A stretch of 64,000 nt of DNA from Platanthera guangdongensis. Lineage: Eukaryota > Streptophyta > Magnoliopsida > Asparagales > Orchidaceae. Below the pieces are notes generated by a model. It was not told the DNA's origin. It was given only the letters and a program-made list of their open reading frames with translations, and made no database searches. Below, piece after piece: positions 46,217-57,780 of this stretch (position 1 is its first letter; every line of letters begins with the position of its first letter). Both the position numbers and the translations under genes were made by a program. The stretch lies in the NCBI GenBank assembly GCA_039583875.1, contig CM077162.1, positions 56,819,675 to 56,883,674 on the forward strand, in the 5' to 3' direction.

Positions 46217-46708
46217 TATCCAAGATTTTGAAAGCTAAAAATTGACCAAGACTAGGCAAAATTTCTGATTTTCCGTAGTATCTAAAATTTCTCTGATCTC
46301 TGAACTGCGCTCGACGATTTTCCCAAAGATCGTCGAACGGAGGTCGACGATTTCCAGGATCGTCGAACTGAGTTCAGCGCTCCTCAGATAGTATGAACTA
46401 TCTCTTCTGGTCAACGATCGTCGAACGGCGCTCGACGATTCTGTTCACTGAACGATCGTCGAACGGAGCTCGACGCCTTTCCAGATCGTCGAACGGAGAT
46501 CGACGATTTTGGAGTCTCTTCAAATTCCTTTAGAAGCCTCGATCGTCGAACTGAGTTCAACGATCTCTCCTTTTCTGCGTCGAACCCTAATATAAAACTC
46601 ATTTTTCGCCGTCGTTCTCACTTGCGCTTTCAATTTCTCTGCAAGAATTTTCTTCCCTCCAAACAGTTCTACACTTGGTCGTTTTGTCTGTTGATTTTTG
46701 CAGGTACC
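46217..46708 (+). promoter_or_regulatory. A pol-ORF3 spacer with hairpin array and internal TATA box (unit 2)
   Basis: Array 46308-46565: about six ATCGTCGAACGG(A/C)G(N)TCGACGAT pairs, 8-bp stem and 7-nt loop. TATAAAA lies at 46591-46597, 112 bp before the ATG, with a pyrimidine-rich leader and TTTTTGCAG|GTACC directly before the start codon. It could act as an internal promoter or as a splice acceptor for a subgenomic mRNA. Confidence 0.58.
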
Positions 46709-49700
46709 ATGGCCGTTTCAGTTGCTGTACTCGCGGCAATGAAATTTGATGCCGGCTTTGACATCGATCTCGACTCCTTCAACACAACCGATCAAGTCTT
46801 CCAGGACATTCTCAGTTTGTTCAAAGATCAGCACTTATCTGCCCTTATGACAACCAGAATCAAACTTGCATCTGATGAAATCAAAGAATGGGTATACACT
46901 GCCCACAACCTTGACAACAATACCATAGTTGGTTCTATTGGTGGCACCCAGGTACCTCTAACCCCAACAGTATTGACAAAGGTTTTTGGTTTAAGGAATG
47001 GTGAAGACTCTGCTGACCTTTCTGGAGAAGAATTCTCAGATGTACTTGTCAGGATGGGTCATCCTGAGGGGAACCCTAGCAAGTTGTTTAAGAGGAACCT
47101 GTCAGTGGAATACAGGTTTCTGGCTGATGTAGTAGGCAAGGTTCTCTTGGCCAAACATTCTGCTCATGACACCATCTCTAGATATCAGCTCTGCCTCATG
47201 GGAGCTCTGGTGGACAGAAAAAGCTTGAACTGGGGAGAAGTATTTTTTGATCTGCTGAAGAAAAAGATAAACAAAACATTTGTGAACTTTGGAAGAATAC
47301 TGGGAGTCTTCCTCCAGGCCAAGTGCCCTTCTCTGCTAGTCTCCTCTGGAGTGCACATCAATGCCTCCAAGAGACTCACCTGTGCCCTTTTTGGGAAATG
47401 GGACAGGCAAATCATCAACACCAGCAGGCCCTCTCCATCTGCCCCTTCAGGCACCAGGACTCTAAGAGTCACTCCCCCCCAGGTCTCTGCCCCTGCAGAA
47501 GACCTGCCTGCTGCTAGTGCTGCTGCTTCTCCTCCTCCAAGCCCAATCCTACCAATTCCATCCACCACTCCAGCTACCTCCACCATTACAATCTCCAGCC
47601 CATCTCCAACTTCTATTCCATCTCCAGCAACCATCTCATCTCCACCAGCAGACCACTTCCACCCCCTTTTCTCCTATCCCCCACCAGATGTCACCTCATC
47701 CCCATCCCTTCCATCCTTCACTCTCCTGGATGAATCCTACATGGATGATTCCCCCTCCTCTCCTCCAGACTTACCATCCTCTTCCACATCTTTCCAAGAC
47801 CTTCTCCACCACATTATTGATCAACCCACCTTCACTCCCTCCATATCCATCCCTCTATCCTCCATCTCTACCATCCCCTCTCCTGAACCATTCATTCCAC
47901 CCTTCAGCCCTCCTCCTCCAGCTCCATCAGCCATCCCTGTACCCTCTACCTCTGCTCCTCTCATTGAGCATGTAGATCTCCCAGCCCTTGCTGATCAGTT
48001 GTATGAGCTCCTTGCACCTAGGCTCTCTCTTCTCATGGAGGCCTCTTTAGCTCCTCTACAACAATCAGTGGCAGCTCTCTCTGCCAGGCTTTCCTCTTTC
48101 CTTGCTCCTCTAGCAGCACACCCAGCAGTGTGCCTTGATGCACAGGTATCTGCATCCAGGCAGGGGGAGATGCCCTATGAAGCCAGCATTCATGCTGCTG
48201 TGGCTGCTGCTGCTCCTCCTGCTGTTTCTGCTTCTGCTACTGCTGCTGGTTCTGTGTCTGCTTCTGCTGCTGCTACACCAGTACTAGCAATAAACCTAAG
48301 GTCTTTGCTATCTACTTTTGATACTGCTTACTACAGCTGCCTCCCAGAGCCATATGCTGTCCAGCCCCCAGAGGTTCTTGCTGCCCAGCTCTCTGAAGAT
48401 CTGTCCAAGGCTCTAGTGCCCTTCTCTTGCTGTGACCCCAGAATCATTTCTGATTTTATTCTGTCAGTGACTGCTGCTTCTGATGATGTTTCTGCTGCTG
48501 CTGCTGAAGACAAGGCTGTATCTGCCTCTGAAAGTATCTCTGCTGTTGAAGTAATTGTTTCTGTTGAACCCTCATCCCAGGATCTTTTGATGACAGAGGC
48601 TGTTGCTTTTGAGCCTGCTGTAGAAGTTGTTGTTTCTGAAGCTGCTGCTGCCCTCATGCCTGAAGTAATCACTGTTGTTTCTTCTGCTGCTCCAGTACCT
48701 ATAGTTACATCTGCTGCTGCTCCTGTTGCTGCCCCTTCTGCTTCTGCCCCATCAGCTGCTGTTAAATTAAAAGAGGATTTGATGAAGAAGATTGATGCCT
48801 TGTATGATGCACAAAGTTCTGAATCTGAGGATTATAACACTGCTTCTGATGACTCATCTGCCACAATTGCAAAGAAAAGAAAGGCAAGAAGTAAGGCTTT
48901 GAAGAGGGTTCCTCCTGCCAAGGTTAGAGATGATAATGATGTTCCCTACTATATTCTGCACAATTGCCCAATCTCTGAGCATTGGATGTAATTCTCCAAG
49001 AACCAGTTAAAGGCTATGAAAAAGAAGAGGAAGTATGAAAAAGGTCACTCTCAGTTCAAGCACCCTCATCCTCCTCCACCACCTCCACCTGATGCAGGTG
49101 CAGGTGGCAGCTCTGCATGTTCAGGCCCTGCTAGAAGCCAGGCTCCCTACCAACCTCATGCAAGAACATATCAAAGGGAAAGCCAGTCTAGGGGGTCTTA
49201 CTCTAAAAGGGGAGGATATAGGGGAAACCAAAGAGAAACTCAGGTTTACTCCAAAGGACATTCCAGGCAGCACCCTTACTCTAGGGGAGGACATGTCTCT
49301 TCTGATACATCTTCTGGTCCTTTCCCCTATAAGCTCAAAGATACTGTGACTGTCAGGACTCCTCAAGATACTTCTTCCAACAGGTATGAGCCACCTGTTC
49401 CATTTGAGGACCCTGAGAAAAATCCTATGGCTTGGACTGCAAGAATGAAAGAGCTGGCTGCCTTAGATCAAATAAAGAAAGCAAAAGATCAAGGGCTAGA
49501 CACTTCCAATATCTCTACCATGTCAGAGCAAAGGCAGAAGTAATTAGAGAGATATGCTTCAAGCAAATTTTTTGATGCAGACAGGTACATGGAGTTGCAT
49601 CCTGCTGCAGTGGTTCCAAGGACTTCTAAACAACCATATCTGGGAGCAGCTGATGATACCAGATCCAAACAACAAGCTTTAGATCCTAACAGAGAAATTA

Positions 49701-49729
49701 AAATGGTAAAAGGCAAAGAAAAGGAATAA
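46709..49729 (+). pseudogene. A post-pol ORF (SIRE-type ORF3, envelope-like), unit 2
   Basis: A single frame of 1006 codons from ATG 46709 (good context, ACCATGG) to TAA 49727-49729, interrupted by two in-frame stops at 48989-48991 and 49541-49543. Residues 1-245 form a globular domain (FDIDLDSFNTTDQVFQDIL, LKLASDEIKEWVY-like, VFGLRNGEDSADLSG, SKLFKRNLSVEYRF, FFDLLKKKINKTF, GVHINASKRLTCALFG) resembling the 'putative plant transposon protein' domain that often follows SIRE pol. Residues 250-430 are Pro/Ser/Thr-rich, 430-700 Ala/Val-rich, and the end is acidic then basic. The second part (from about 49016) has a proline run, an SRGSYSKRGGYRG stretch and a Lys/Gln-rich end. No convincing transmembrane segment or signal peptide, so 'envelope' is by position only. 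Confidence 0.83.
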
Positions 49730-49908
49730 CTCTGTAAGGTGATAACTCTTGGTTTTTATGACTGCCCTCTGGATATCATGTTTATATATATCTCTGTGAT
49801 GGTTCTGTGATGTCTAGCTTCTGTTGTTTCTGTATTTTTCTGTTTATATGTTGTTTTTTGAATTTCCAAAATCTGTAAATAGTTTTCCTAACCCAAATAG
49901 GGGGAGAT
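49730..49908 (+). other. A 3' noncoding tail and polypurine tract (unit 2)
   Basis: AT-rich tail, then PPT AATAGGGGGAGAT (49896-49908). Confidence 0.8.
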
Positions 49909-51496
49909 TGTTGGAACACCCTATTACTAATTTGGGTCAGGATCACTATGTCTCTAGGAATTTATGTTTTGACCTTCTGTATAGATTATAGGTCAATTAG
50001 AATTGAGTCTAAGGGATCAGGAGTCTAGGTTTGGAAGCTGCCCTGAAGACCCAAATTTTTCTGGAGACTAAGTCCAAATCGTCGAGCTCAGCACGACGTT
50101 TCGTCGAACTCCGGTCGACGATCGTCTAGCTCAACTTCTGCAGATCGTCGAGCTCCATTCAACGATCGCTGAGCTCAACCTCATAATATCGTCGAGCTCT
50201 GGTCGACGATCGCTGAGCTCAACTTTGCAATATCGTCGAACTCCATTCGACGATCGCTGAGCTCAGGTCGACGATTTTGACTCTGCATTAGATCCTTATC
50301 TCTGAGCTCAGTTCGACGATCTTTGAGCTCAGATCGACGATTTCTTTGTTGCTTGGATTTTCCAGTTCGCTGAGCTCAGCTCGACGATAGCAGAGCTCAG
50401 TTCGACGATTTCAGTTATCTTTCAGAATTCAAATTCAAATCAGATAGAAGTTATTCTGCATTTAATTCAGAAGATCTGGCAGCCGTTTTCATTTACTTCT
50501 GGAGCAAGTTTCAAGGGATTTTTCAAGGAACAATTCAGTGGACTTTCTTTTAGAAGAATTTATGCAATTAAGGCTGTAATCAATGCAGACCAACGTCTAT
50601 CTCTGACAGAGTAATATCCTATTCAGACACATAGAATAATTGACAGAATGTTTTTGAATGAAATAGAGAAGAAATATAGAGATTGACACAAGTAGAGGAC
50701 ACAACTCAGAATACACAGAGACTCTCTCAATCTTCTGTCAACAAGAATTCTGAAGAATACTCATCAGAGAGATCAAGCTTTCAAAAATCTTCAGATCTCT
50801 TCAGCTCTCAAGTGTTCAAGGCCAACATCATCTCAAGACTCCAGACACTCAACATTTCAGCTTGCTGAAATCATCTTTTACTGGAGATCTATCTTTGAAG
50901 GCCTATCACCCTCAGCAAAGCTCATCTTCCTGAAGATTTCAAGGACTCAGGGGGAGCTTTGTCAACATCACTGAATCCACATAGTCTTCTCAGTTGCTTG
51001 AGAAAGAGAAGACTGCCATCACTCTCTCACCCCCATTCTGTAAAGGGTTTTTCAAACTCCCTTCAAAAGTTTGAATCTGGTTTTTGAGCACCTTGTCAAA
51101 AGCTCATTGGTGGCAAGACACCTGATCAAAAAATCTGTTTTGGTTTTTGAGCACCTTATCAAAAGCTCATTGGTGCCCAGGACACCTGATCAACTCATCC
51201 TGCAGTGGATTCCTACCTAGGGTGGTAGAAGAGTGGATGTACCTAAGTTGGGGAACCACTATATTTCCTTGTGTCATCTGGTTCTGCATGTTTTCTTTTT
51301 GTTTCTGGCCTAGATTTTCTTGTGCTTAGTTTCTGCATAACTTAGTTTTGTGATTAGTTTTATTTCTGCTTCCCTGCTTACACTCATTACAACAATTGTT
51401 GTAAAGCTTTGCAAAAGTTTTTCTTTGTGTTTTAAAAAGCACCATATACTCTATTCACCCCCCTCTAGAGTATATCTGATCTAGTTCCCCCTTTCA
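49909..51496 (+). repeat. A2 3' LTR (unit 2)
   Basis: 1588 bp, same length as the 5' LTR at 16423-18010 and about 1% different. Array at 50079-50408. Followed by TSD GAGTC and C RT. Confidence 0.93.
50079..50408 (+). repeat. Family A hairpin array, A2 3' LTR unit 2
   Basis: Same organisation as 16593-16924, with base changes that often leave one half-site intact. Confidence 0.88.
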
Positions 51497-51501
51497 GAGT
51501 C
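51497..51501. repeat. Target-site duplication of A2 (right)
   Basis: GAGTC, pairs with 16418-16422. Confidence 0.9.
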
Positions 51502-52471
51502 AAAGGGCAAGATGATCCTAGTACAGATTTATGTTGATGACATAATCTTTGGATCTACAGAAAACAACCTTTGTAAGAAGTTTGCAAAACTTATGCAGAA
51601 GTTTGAGATGAGCAGTATGGGTGAGCTCAAATTCTTCTTGGGACTCCAAGTAAGACAGACTGATGATGGCTTGTCCATTTCACAGTCTAAGTTCACCAAT
51701 GAGTTAATTAAGAAATATGGTATGGAATCATCCACCACCATGAGAACTCCAATTGGGACAAGTATGCCTTTAGGCAAAGATGATGCAGAAAAACCTGTAG
51801 ATGAGTCTTTGTATAGAGGGATAATTGGCTCCCTCCTATACTTAACTGCTAGTAGACTAGACATTATGTATGCTACATCTGTCTGTGCTAGGTACCAAGC
51901 AGGCCCTAAAGAATCTCATTATACTGCAGTTAAAAGAATATTGAGATATCTTAAGGGCACACCTAATCTTGGTCTTTGGTACCCTAAGAATAGAGACTTT
52001 TTACTGACTGATTTTTCAGATGCAGACTTTGCAGGTTGCAAAGAAGATAGAAAGAGTATCACTGGTACATGTCAGTTTCTAGGTGGTTGATTGGTGTCAT
52101 GGAGCAGTAAGAAGCAGACTAGTGTGGCAATTTCCACTGCAGAGTCTGAGTATATTACTGCAGGTAGCTGCTGTGCTCAGCTTTTATGGATTCAACATCA
52201 ACTTGAAGACTATGGTCTCAAGGTAAGTAGAACTCCACTATTTTGTGATTCTACAAGTACTATTTCTATTGCTAAAAACCCTGTATCACATAGCAGAACA
52301 AAGTATATAGAAATTAGATTTCACTTCATTAGAGAGCATGTTGATAAAGAAGATATTTGTTTGAAATTTGTTACCACAAATAATCAAATTGCTGACATGT
52401 TTACTAAACTACTAGATGAAACTAAATTCAATTATTTCAAAATTGAATTAGGCATGTTAGACCTAGAGTAA
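51502..52471 (+). pseudogene. C RT C-terminal half and RNase H (unit 2)
   Basis: Continues the C RT frame cut at 16422 (..LFLRES then [19 protein letters not shown]). RT YVDD at about 51533; FFLGLQVRQ; TASRLDIMYATSVCARYQ; RNase H FSDADFAGCKEDRKS, then an in-frame TGA at 52088-52090, WSSKKQTSVAISTAESEYITAGS, CDSTSTISIAKNP and the DMFTKLLDETK end. Stop TAA 52469-52471. Only one stop interrupts this part, so it is better kept than the C 5' half. Confidence 0.88.
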
Positions 52472-52986
52472 CTTGGTAAATCTGGCTAAGCAATTCAATG
52501 TTGACATATAGTTGTTTATGTCGACACAAAAGAAAATCTGTGTCGACATATAGTAGTTTGTGTTGACACTTAAGGTAAGTTGTGTCGACACAACAAAATA
52601 GTGGTGAGATAGTGGTGTCGACACTCAGAGTTTGGTGTCGACACATAGAAGTTCTATCATTTAGGTAGTTGTGTCAACACATACAAATGTTTGTGTCGAC
52701 ACACATATATTAGAGTCGACTATTAGAAGTCTCTGTCGACACATCGCAAACTGTGTTGACACATAGTATTGTCTGACTCTGTCGAGACATTAGAAGTCTG
52801 TGTCGACACAATCTCTACAGTGTCGACACATTAAGTATTTATTACCCCTCCTTTTGACCTTCTGTGTTGACAAACATATAAATAGGTCACAGAACAACTT
52901 TGTCGACTGAGCTCTCAACATTTTCGAGACCAAATCTTTGTGTCGACAAACCTTCATCTCTCTTCTCCTCAAATTTCTCATCACCA
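52472..52986 (+). promoter_or_regulatory. C pol-ORF3 spacer: palindrome array and internal TATA box (unit 2)
   Basis: 52499-52832 holds about 14 TGTCGACA palindromes or one-mismatch forms at 17-30 bp spacing. A consensus TATAAATA follows at 52877-52884 (CATATAAATAGGTC), about 100 bp before ATG 52987 in context CACCAATGG. The leader in between is pyrimidine-rich (CTTCATCTCTCTTCTCCTC). Confidence 0.6.
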
Positions 52987-55796
52987 ATGGCGCCAAAGTT
53001 GGAGAACAACATCAACGAAGGCTATGAGTTAGTTCGCAATGCTTTTGACAGTGCAGCGTCTGAGATTAGGGATGTGATAACCCTAATCCAAGAAAATAGT
53101 TTAGAATATCTAGTTTTCGAACCTACCAAGATCTGGAAGACAGAAATTGTTGAATTCTATACAAAAACAACCTTGGATTCAACTGGATTGAAGATTTGGT
53201 CATCAATTCAAGGAAGCAAGGTAAAACTTACACAAAACCGACTGAGGAAGACACTCCAATTGCCCAGGACTCAGGAAGATGATGAAGTCACATCTTCAAT
53301 GACAAAAGAAGCTCTTCAATGGTGTGGCCTGAATCCCACCACTAAGATTGAATCATCAATGCAAAGAAAGGGGATGAACTCCCAAGGAAAGTTTCTCTCA
53401 AAGATAATGGGAAAAGTAATTCTTTGCAAACCAGGAGGACATGATAGGATCTCAGCCTATATGTTCAGTTTGATGAACAAAGTCATTTTCAGAATAAAAA
53501 CTAACTGGTCTGCAGTGATTTTTGACAAGATCAAGGAAAGCCTGAAGAAACCTAATCTAGGTAGAATACTGAGTCTGTATCTGGCAACGAATATTCCTGA
53601 AGTGCTAAACCACACAACTAGATCTAGAATAAATTACATGAGAAGGATGGATATGAAAATATTATCCAGGTGGGAAAGAGTTTTGACAAAAGATGGTTCT
53701 ACACCACAGAAACAACATCAACTACAAAAGAAAAAGACAACCCTCAGGAAGCCTGAATCTTCTAGTGATTCAGAGGAATAAGTAATCTCCAGTTAAGATG
53801 AAGAAGAATAAGAATCTACAAGGAAATCATCTGCCACTAAGAATGTAGATGATGGTCAGATGTAGGGGGAGTATATTCCTGAAAGCACCATCCAACTGGA
53901 TCAAGTTCAGGATGTGCCTCCTCTCGGGGAAACCAATGAACTTTCACTAGCTCAATAAGAGGTCTTGCCTCCAGAAAGTGCTCCTGAGAAAGAGCAAGCT
54001 GCATTAGAGAGTGAAACAGCCACTCAAACTATTCTTGAGGTAATAAATGATATTAATCAAACTATACTAGATACTGAGCCAGATACACTAACTGTGCTTC
54101 TAACTGATGTTGAACAGACACACCATGACAACATCCCTGCACAGGATGTATCAATGGATAATACATCTGCATTAGATGGTACTCCATTAAATATACAAGA
54201 TACAGATGTACCTCCAGTTCAACTGCAACCAGAATTTACTCTTGAGGAATTATTTCCTGACTTACAAGATGTAAGAATTGAGGAAGTAGTGCCAAGAACT
54301 GAGGGGGAGGAGAAAGGGACTCAGGGGGAGTTACCAAGAACTGATAAGGAGCTGCCCTCAAGTCCAAAGGACACAGTGAATCTAGAAAGTTCTTCTGAAT
54401 CTGATGATGGAGAAGCACTAAGAGCAAAGAAGAGAAAACTGATGGTTTACAAGAAGAAAAGCTCAAATTATAAGAGAGCTTTACAGACTGCCTCACAACC
54501 CTCAGCTCCCACTGTTGATTTCAGTTCACTGTTGGTTGTTCTACACATTAAAATGGATGAGCAAACAGCAGCCATGGAGAAATATATGGATGAAAGCCAT
54601 AAGGACCTTCAATTCACTCTGGCTCAAGATATAAAATCAATCAGGTTTGAAGTTAACCAGAATAAGAAGGAGATGACAGATTGCTTCCATAAAGGAAGTA
54701 ATGCTGTAGTTTATCTGGCTAAACAACAACAAGAGGCAAGGACACAGATTGATGATATAGTGGTCAAGTAAGGATATGTCCTAGAAAATCAAATTAGGAT
54801 GAATGACAATCTTACTGAATCACATAATGTGATTGTTACTGAGTTGAAGAATAATGCAACTGCATTAACTGAGGAAAGGGCTAAAGAGAAGTCAGAGTTT
54901 TATAAGAAACTTCAAGAAGACTTAGCCACTTTTCAATCAGCCATTCAAGCCTCCCAGAAGTTAATATCTACTCAGCTACAGAAGTTTAAAGCTTATTATA
55001 CAGAAGTAACCAATTATCTAGTTAATCAGATCAAGTTCCAAAAAGATGACTTAAGAGATCATATTGAGAGAGAAGTCATAAAGGGGAAGAGGGTGATAGT
55101 CAATACTAGCTCAGAGCATGCCAAATGGATAATAAATGCTGTTAGAGCAACTTTGGGATATCCACCCCTATGTGATGATGATAATACAGCTAAGTCAGGT
55201 ATTCAAGCTGTAGGTATTGAAGGGGGTCAGCAGGAGGTAGCTCATATCATATACCCCCTTCTAATTTTGAAGGAATTCAACACCTTGTTCAACAGATGTA
55301 TAGTCCTCCAGAGGCTACTAAGAATGTTATATTTGAGAAAGTGGAAATGTCAGAGGCAGTACTGAATAAAGTGCAAGAAGCTCAACTCTCAAAGAAAAGG
55401 TTTAGAGAGCAGGCTGAACTAAAGCCTGATTTTGAGAGATGGAGTCCAACCTCTAAAAATATAATACTCACTGCTTGGCAAGCTGTCAAAGACAAAATGC
55501 ATGATAGAGGCAAGTGGTATTCTGAAGTTGAATGGAACAAATATCTGCAAAGACAAGATGTGATACATCAATTCAGAAGGGATCACAAGGCTGGGAAAAT
55601 ACCTGCTACAACTGTAGAGCCCAGTAAATACTTTCCCAAGCCTTATCATTATTTTGAAAGGCAAAAACTTAAGGCTGAAGAACTTAAGAAGAAGAATCTC
55701 AAAGGCAAGAAGCCAGCTGAAGATACTGAAGCACCAGTACAAGCAAGAGTCCAGTCTGGAAAAGTCATAGTGATCAAGGAGCCTGTTCAGCCTTAG
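52987..55796 (+). pseudogene. C post-pol ORF (ORF3), unit 2
   Basis: About 936 codons long as a decayed frame. Residues 1-265 are a folded domain (YELVRNAFDSAASEIRDV, FEPTKIWKTEIVEFYTKTT, SSMTKEALQWCGLNP, FLSKIMGKVILCKPGGHDRI, NWSAVIFDKIKESL) with the same layout as the A ORF3 N-domain but little visible identity. Next come an acidic segment, a basic patch (RAKKRKLMVYKKKSSNYKR), a probable long coiled coil (about 54550-55100) and a C-terminal charged region ending VIVIKEPVQP. Stops at 53779, 53794, 53809, 53863, 53956 and 54769, and one shift in a C-run near 55255 (to the frame of 55296-55796). No transmembrane helix seen. Confidence 0.8.
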
Positions 55797-55892
55797 GATA
55801 GATTGACTAGAGTTTATAACATTGTAATCTTCAGTTTTAAACTCCATGTAATCTGTTGTCAACAAAGTTTTGTGAAGTTTAAACAAAATAAT
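55797..55892 (+). other. C 3' noncoding tail, proximal part (unit 2)
   Basis: AT-rich noncoding sequence; the last five bases ATAAT (55888-55892) are the left target duplication of D. Confidence 0.8.
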
Positions 55893-57780
55893 TGTTAAAA
55901 TTCAACAAACCCGCAGAGGCCTCCTCGGATACCCTGTTGAAACTCAACAAACAGGAGGAGAACACCCCACTTATATTGTTGAAAGTTTTCCCGGATCGTG
56001 GAGTTAGCAGGGGTTATCTCAACAAAGCAGTAACAACCAGCAACACATGCAGCACAAGCTTCTTTATTGATCAAGAGCAAACTTCTTTACAAGGCGAGAA
56101 AAACATGGCGAGACATGCTTCGCCAAAACCCAAACCAGGAGAGCAGAGACAGTTACACAGACAAGAAACAAAAAACAAGCCATGCGGACTCAACTACCAA
56201 GCCGCCGGTCTACTGCTGTGGAGTCCGCTCAGTCCGCCAGGTCGCCAGACCGCAACCCAAGCCGCGCGGACTACCCCTTATTCCAATGCTTAGCTCTTCA
56301 CCGCCGATTTGCAGGCCGCCTGACCGCGAGGTCGCCTAGCCGCCAGACCGCACAAGCTGCGTCACTGAATGGAACAGTCCGCCTGAAGCAGGCGATTCCT
56401 GAACCCCGAACCAAGTTACCAAAGAGGAGACCACCTGGTCGCTATCCGCGACCTGCTGTTTACCGCCTGTTGCTTAACCACAGAGTCCGCACTGTCCCTG
56501 ACCTCAATCAGAGCCAAGTCCTGGCTTTCCAGCGCTATCCGCACAACCTGTACAGCACACCGGAGTCAACTCTTACAATCCGCGCGGACACCAAAGTCCA
56601 TACTACAGCAACTTACGCGAGTTCAATTACTGTTCACTTACTTCGGTTCAGGCTGCATACTCCTGATGTGACATGGGTCCTATTTATAGGCACGATGATG
56701 ACTATGGTCACCGCCCTAGCCGATAGGATCACCGCCACATCCCGCAGCAAGAGCAAGTGTGTCCGCCAGCCCGCGGACACACATTGCAGCTCGCCGCTCT
56801 TGTGCAGATAGCCAGTCCGCCTCAGCTTCTCCAAGGCCGGACTCCAATATCCAGCCCGCCTTGCCGCTAGAGGCCAAGCCAGGACCACCACAGCCGGACT
56901 CCACAACAGCTATGTCCGCCAATCCGCGGACACAGCACCAGTCCGCATAACCCGAGCCCGCAGCCTCGCCATCAAGGCACCTGACGGACTTAGCGGACAC
57001 TCGGCTTCCGTCCGCACATCCCGAGTCCATTGCCTCAATCTCCAAGACACCGCCGGACTCAGCGGACACGCCGATCCAGTCTGCTTACACAGCAAACTCC
57101 AGTCCGCATTCCTGAGTTCATAACCTCATAAGGCTAAACCGAACTCAGCGGACTCCAGCTCCAGTCCGCACGCTCTTGCCCAGGCAATCCTCCAGTCCGC
57201 ATACCCCCAAGCTAGCAAACAAGGCAACAAAACTTCTACTAGGCTTGGCGGACTGAGAAAGCAGCCCGCGCTCCACTGCGCGATCTCCCCGGACTGAGCC
57301 AACCTGGACTTGGTTCAGTACCCACCAAGTCCAGTCCACTGGCCACAAGGGCCAGTCCGCACTTACTGGCGGACACTGGATCTAGCCCGCCATACCGGGA
57401 GACCTCCAACTTCTGTCCGCACTGACCAGCGGTCTCCGCGACCTCCACTTGCCGCTTCACTAGAGCAAGACCAAGGCAACTGCCAAACCAGTCTGCCGAG
57501 CTCCAGTTCATCAGTCCGCTTCATGCCGGACTCCTCGGATAGGATTTCTATCCGCTCGGTAACTTCCTGGGAACCAACTGCCTGATGAGTATTCGCCGGC
57601 CTGACAGACCGTTGCCGCTGTCCGCGTAGTCCTTGCAAACAGACCGCCCAGGCCACCACAGAACGAACCGCCTGCAACATCCCTGCCGACTTAGCAGTCC
57701 GCAAACCATGTCCGCACAGTCCGCGCGGATAGGTTGCCCAAGCCTTCCATTCACCCACTTTCACTTCAAAAGTTTCAACA
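55893..57780 (-). repeat. D 3' LTR (unit 2)
   Basis: On the minus strand starts TGTTGAAACTTTTGAAG and ends GAATTTTAACA. GTCCGC/GCGGAC array from about 56226 to 57725. TATA-like CTATAAATAGG (minus) at about 56680-56690. Confidence 0.92.

Larger units (their letters stand above)
16423..51496 (+). mobile_element. SIRE-like Copia element A2, internally rearranged
   Basis: 5' LTR 16423-18010, PBS, gag, pol, post-pol ORF, PPT and 3' LTR 49909-51496, flanked by TSD GAGTC. The two outer LTRs are both 1588 bp and differ at about 15 positions by eye (about 1%), so the insertion is recent compared with C. Between mid-RT and the end, the span also contains a tandem duplication unit with a second A 3' LTR (27034-28614), C sequence and D, plus an assembly gap. 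Without the duplication A2 would be about 12 kb. Confidence 0.88.

Noticed and set aside
52987..55796. Host gene captured between retrotransposons
   Set aside because: It lies at the canonical post-pol position of a SIRE-like element, on the same strand, is followed by that element's PPT and LTR once D is discounted, and is duplicated only as part of the larger unit.
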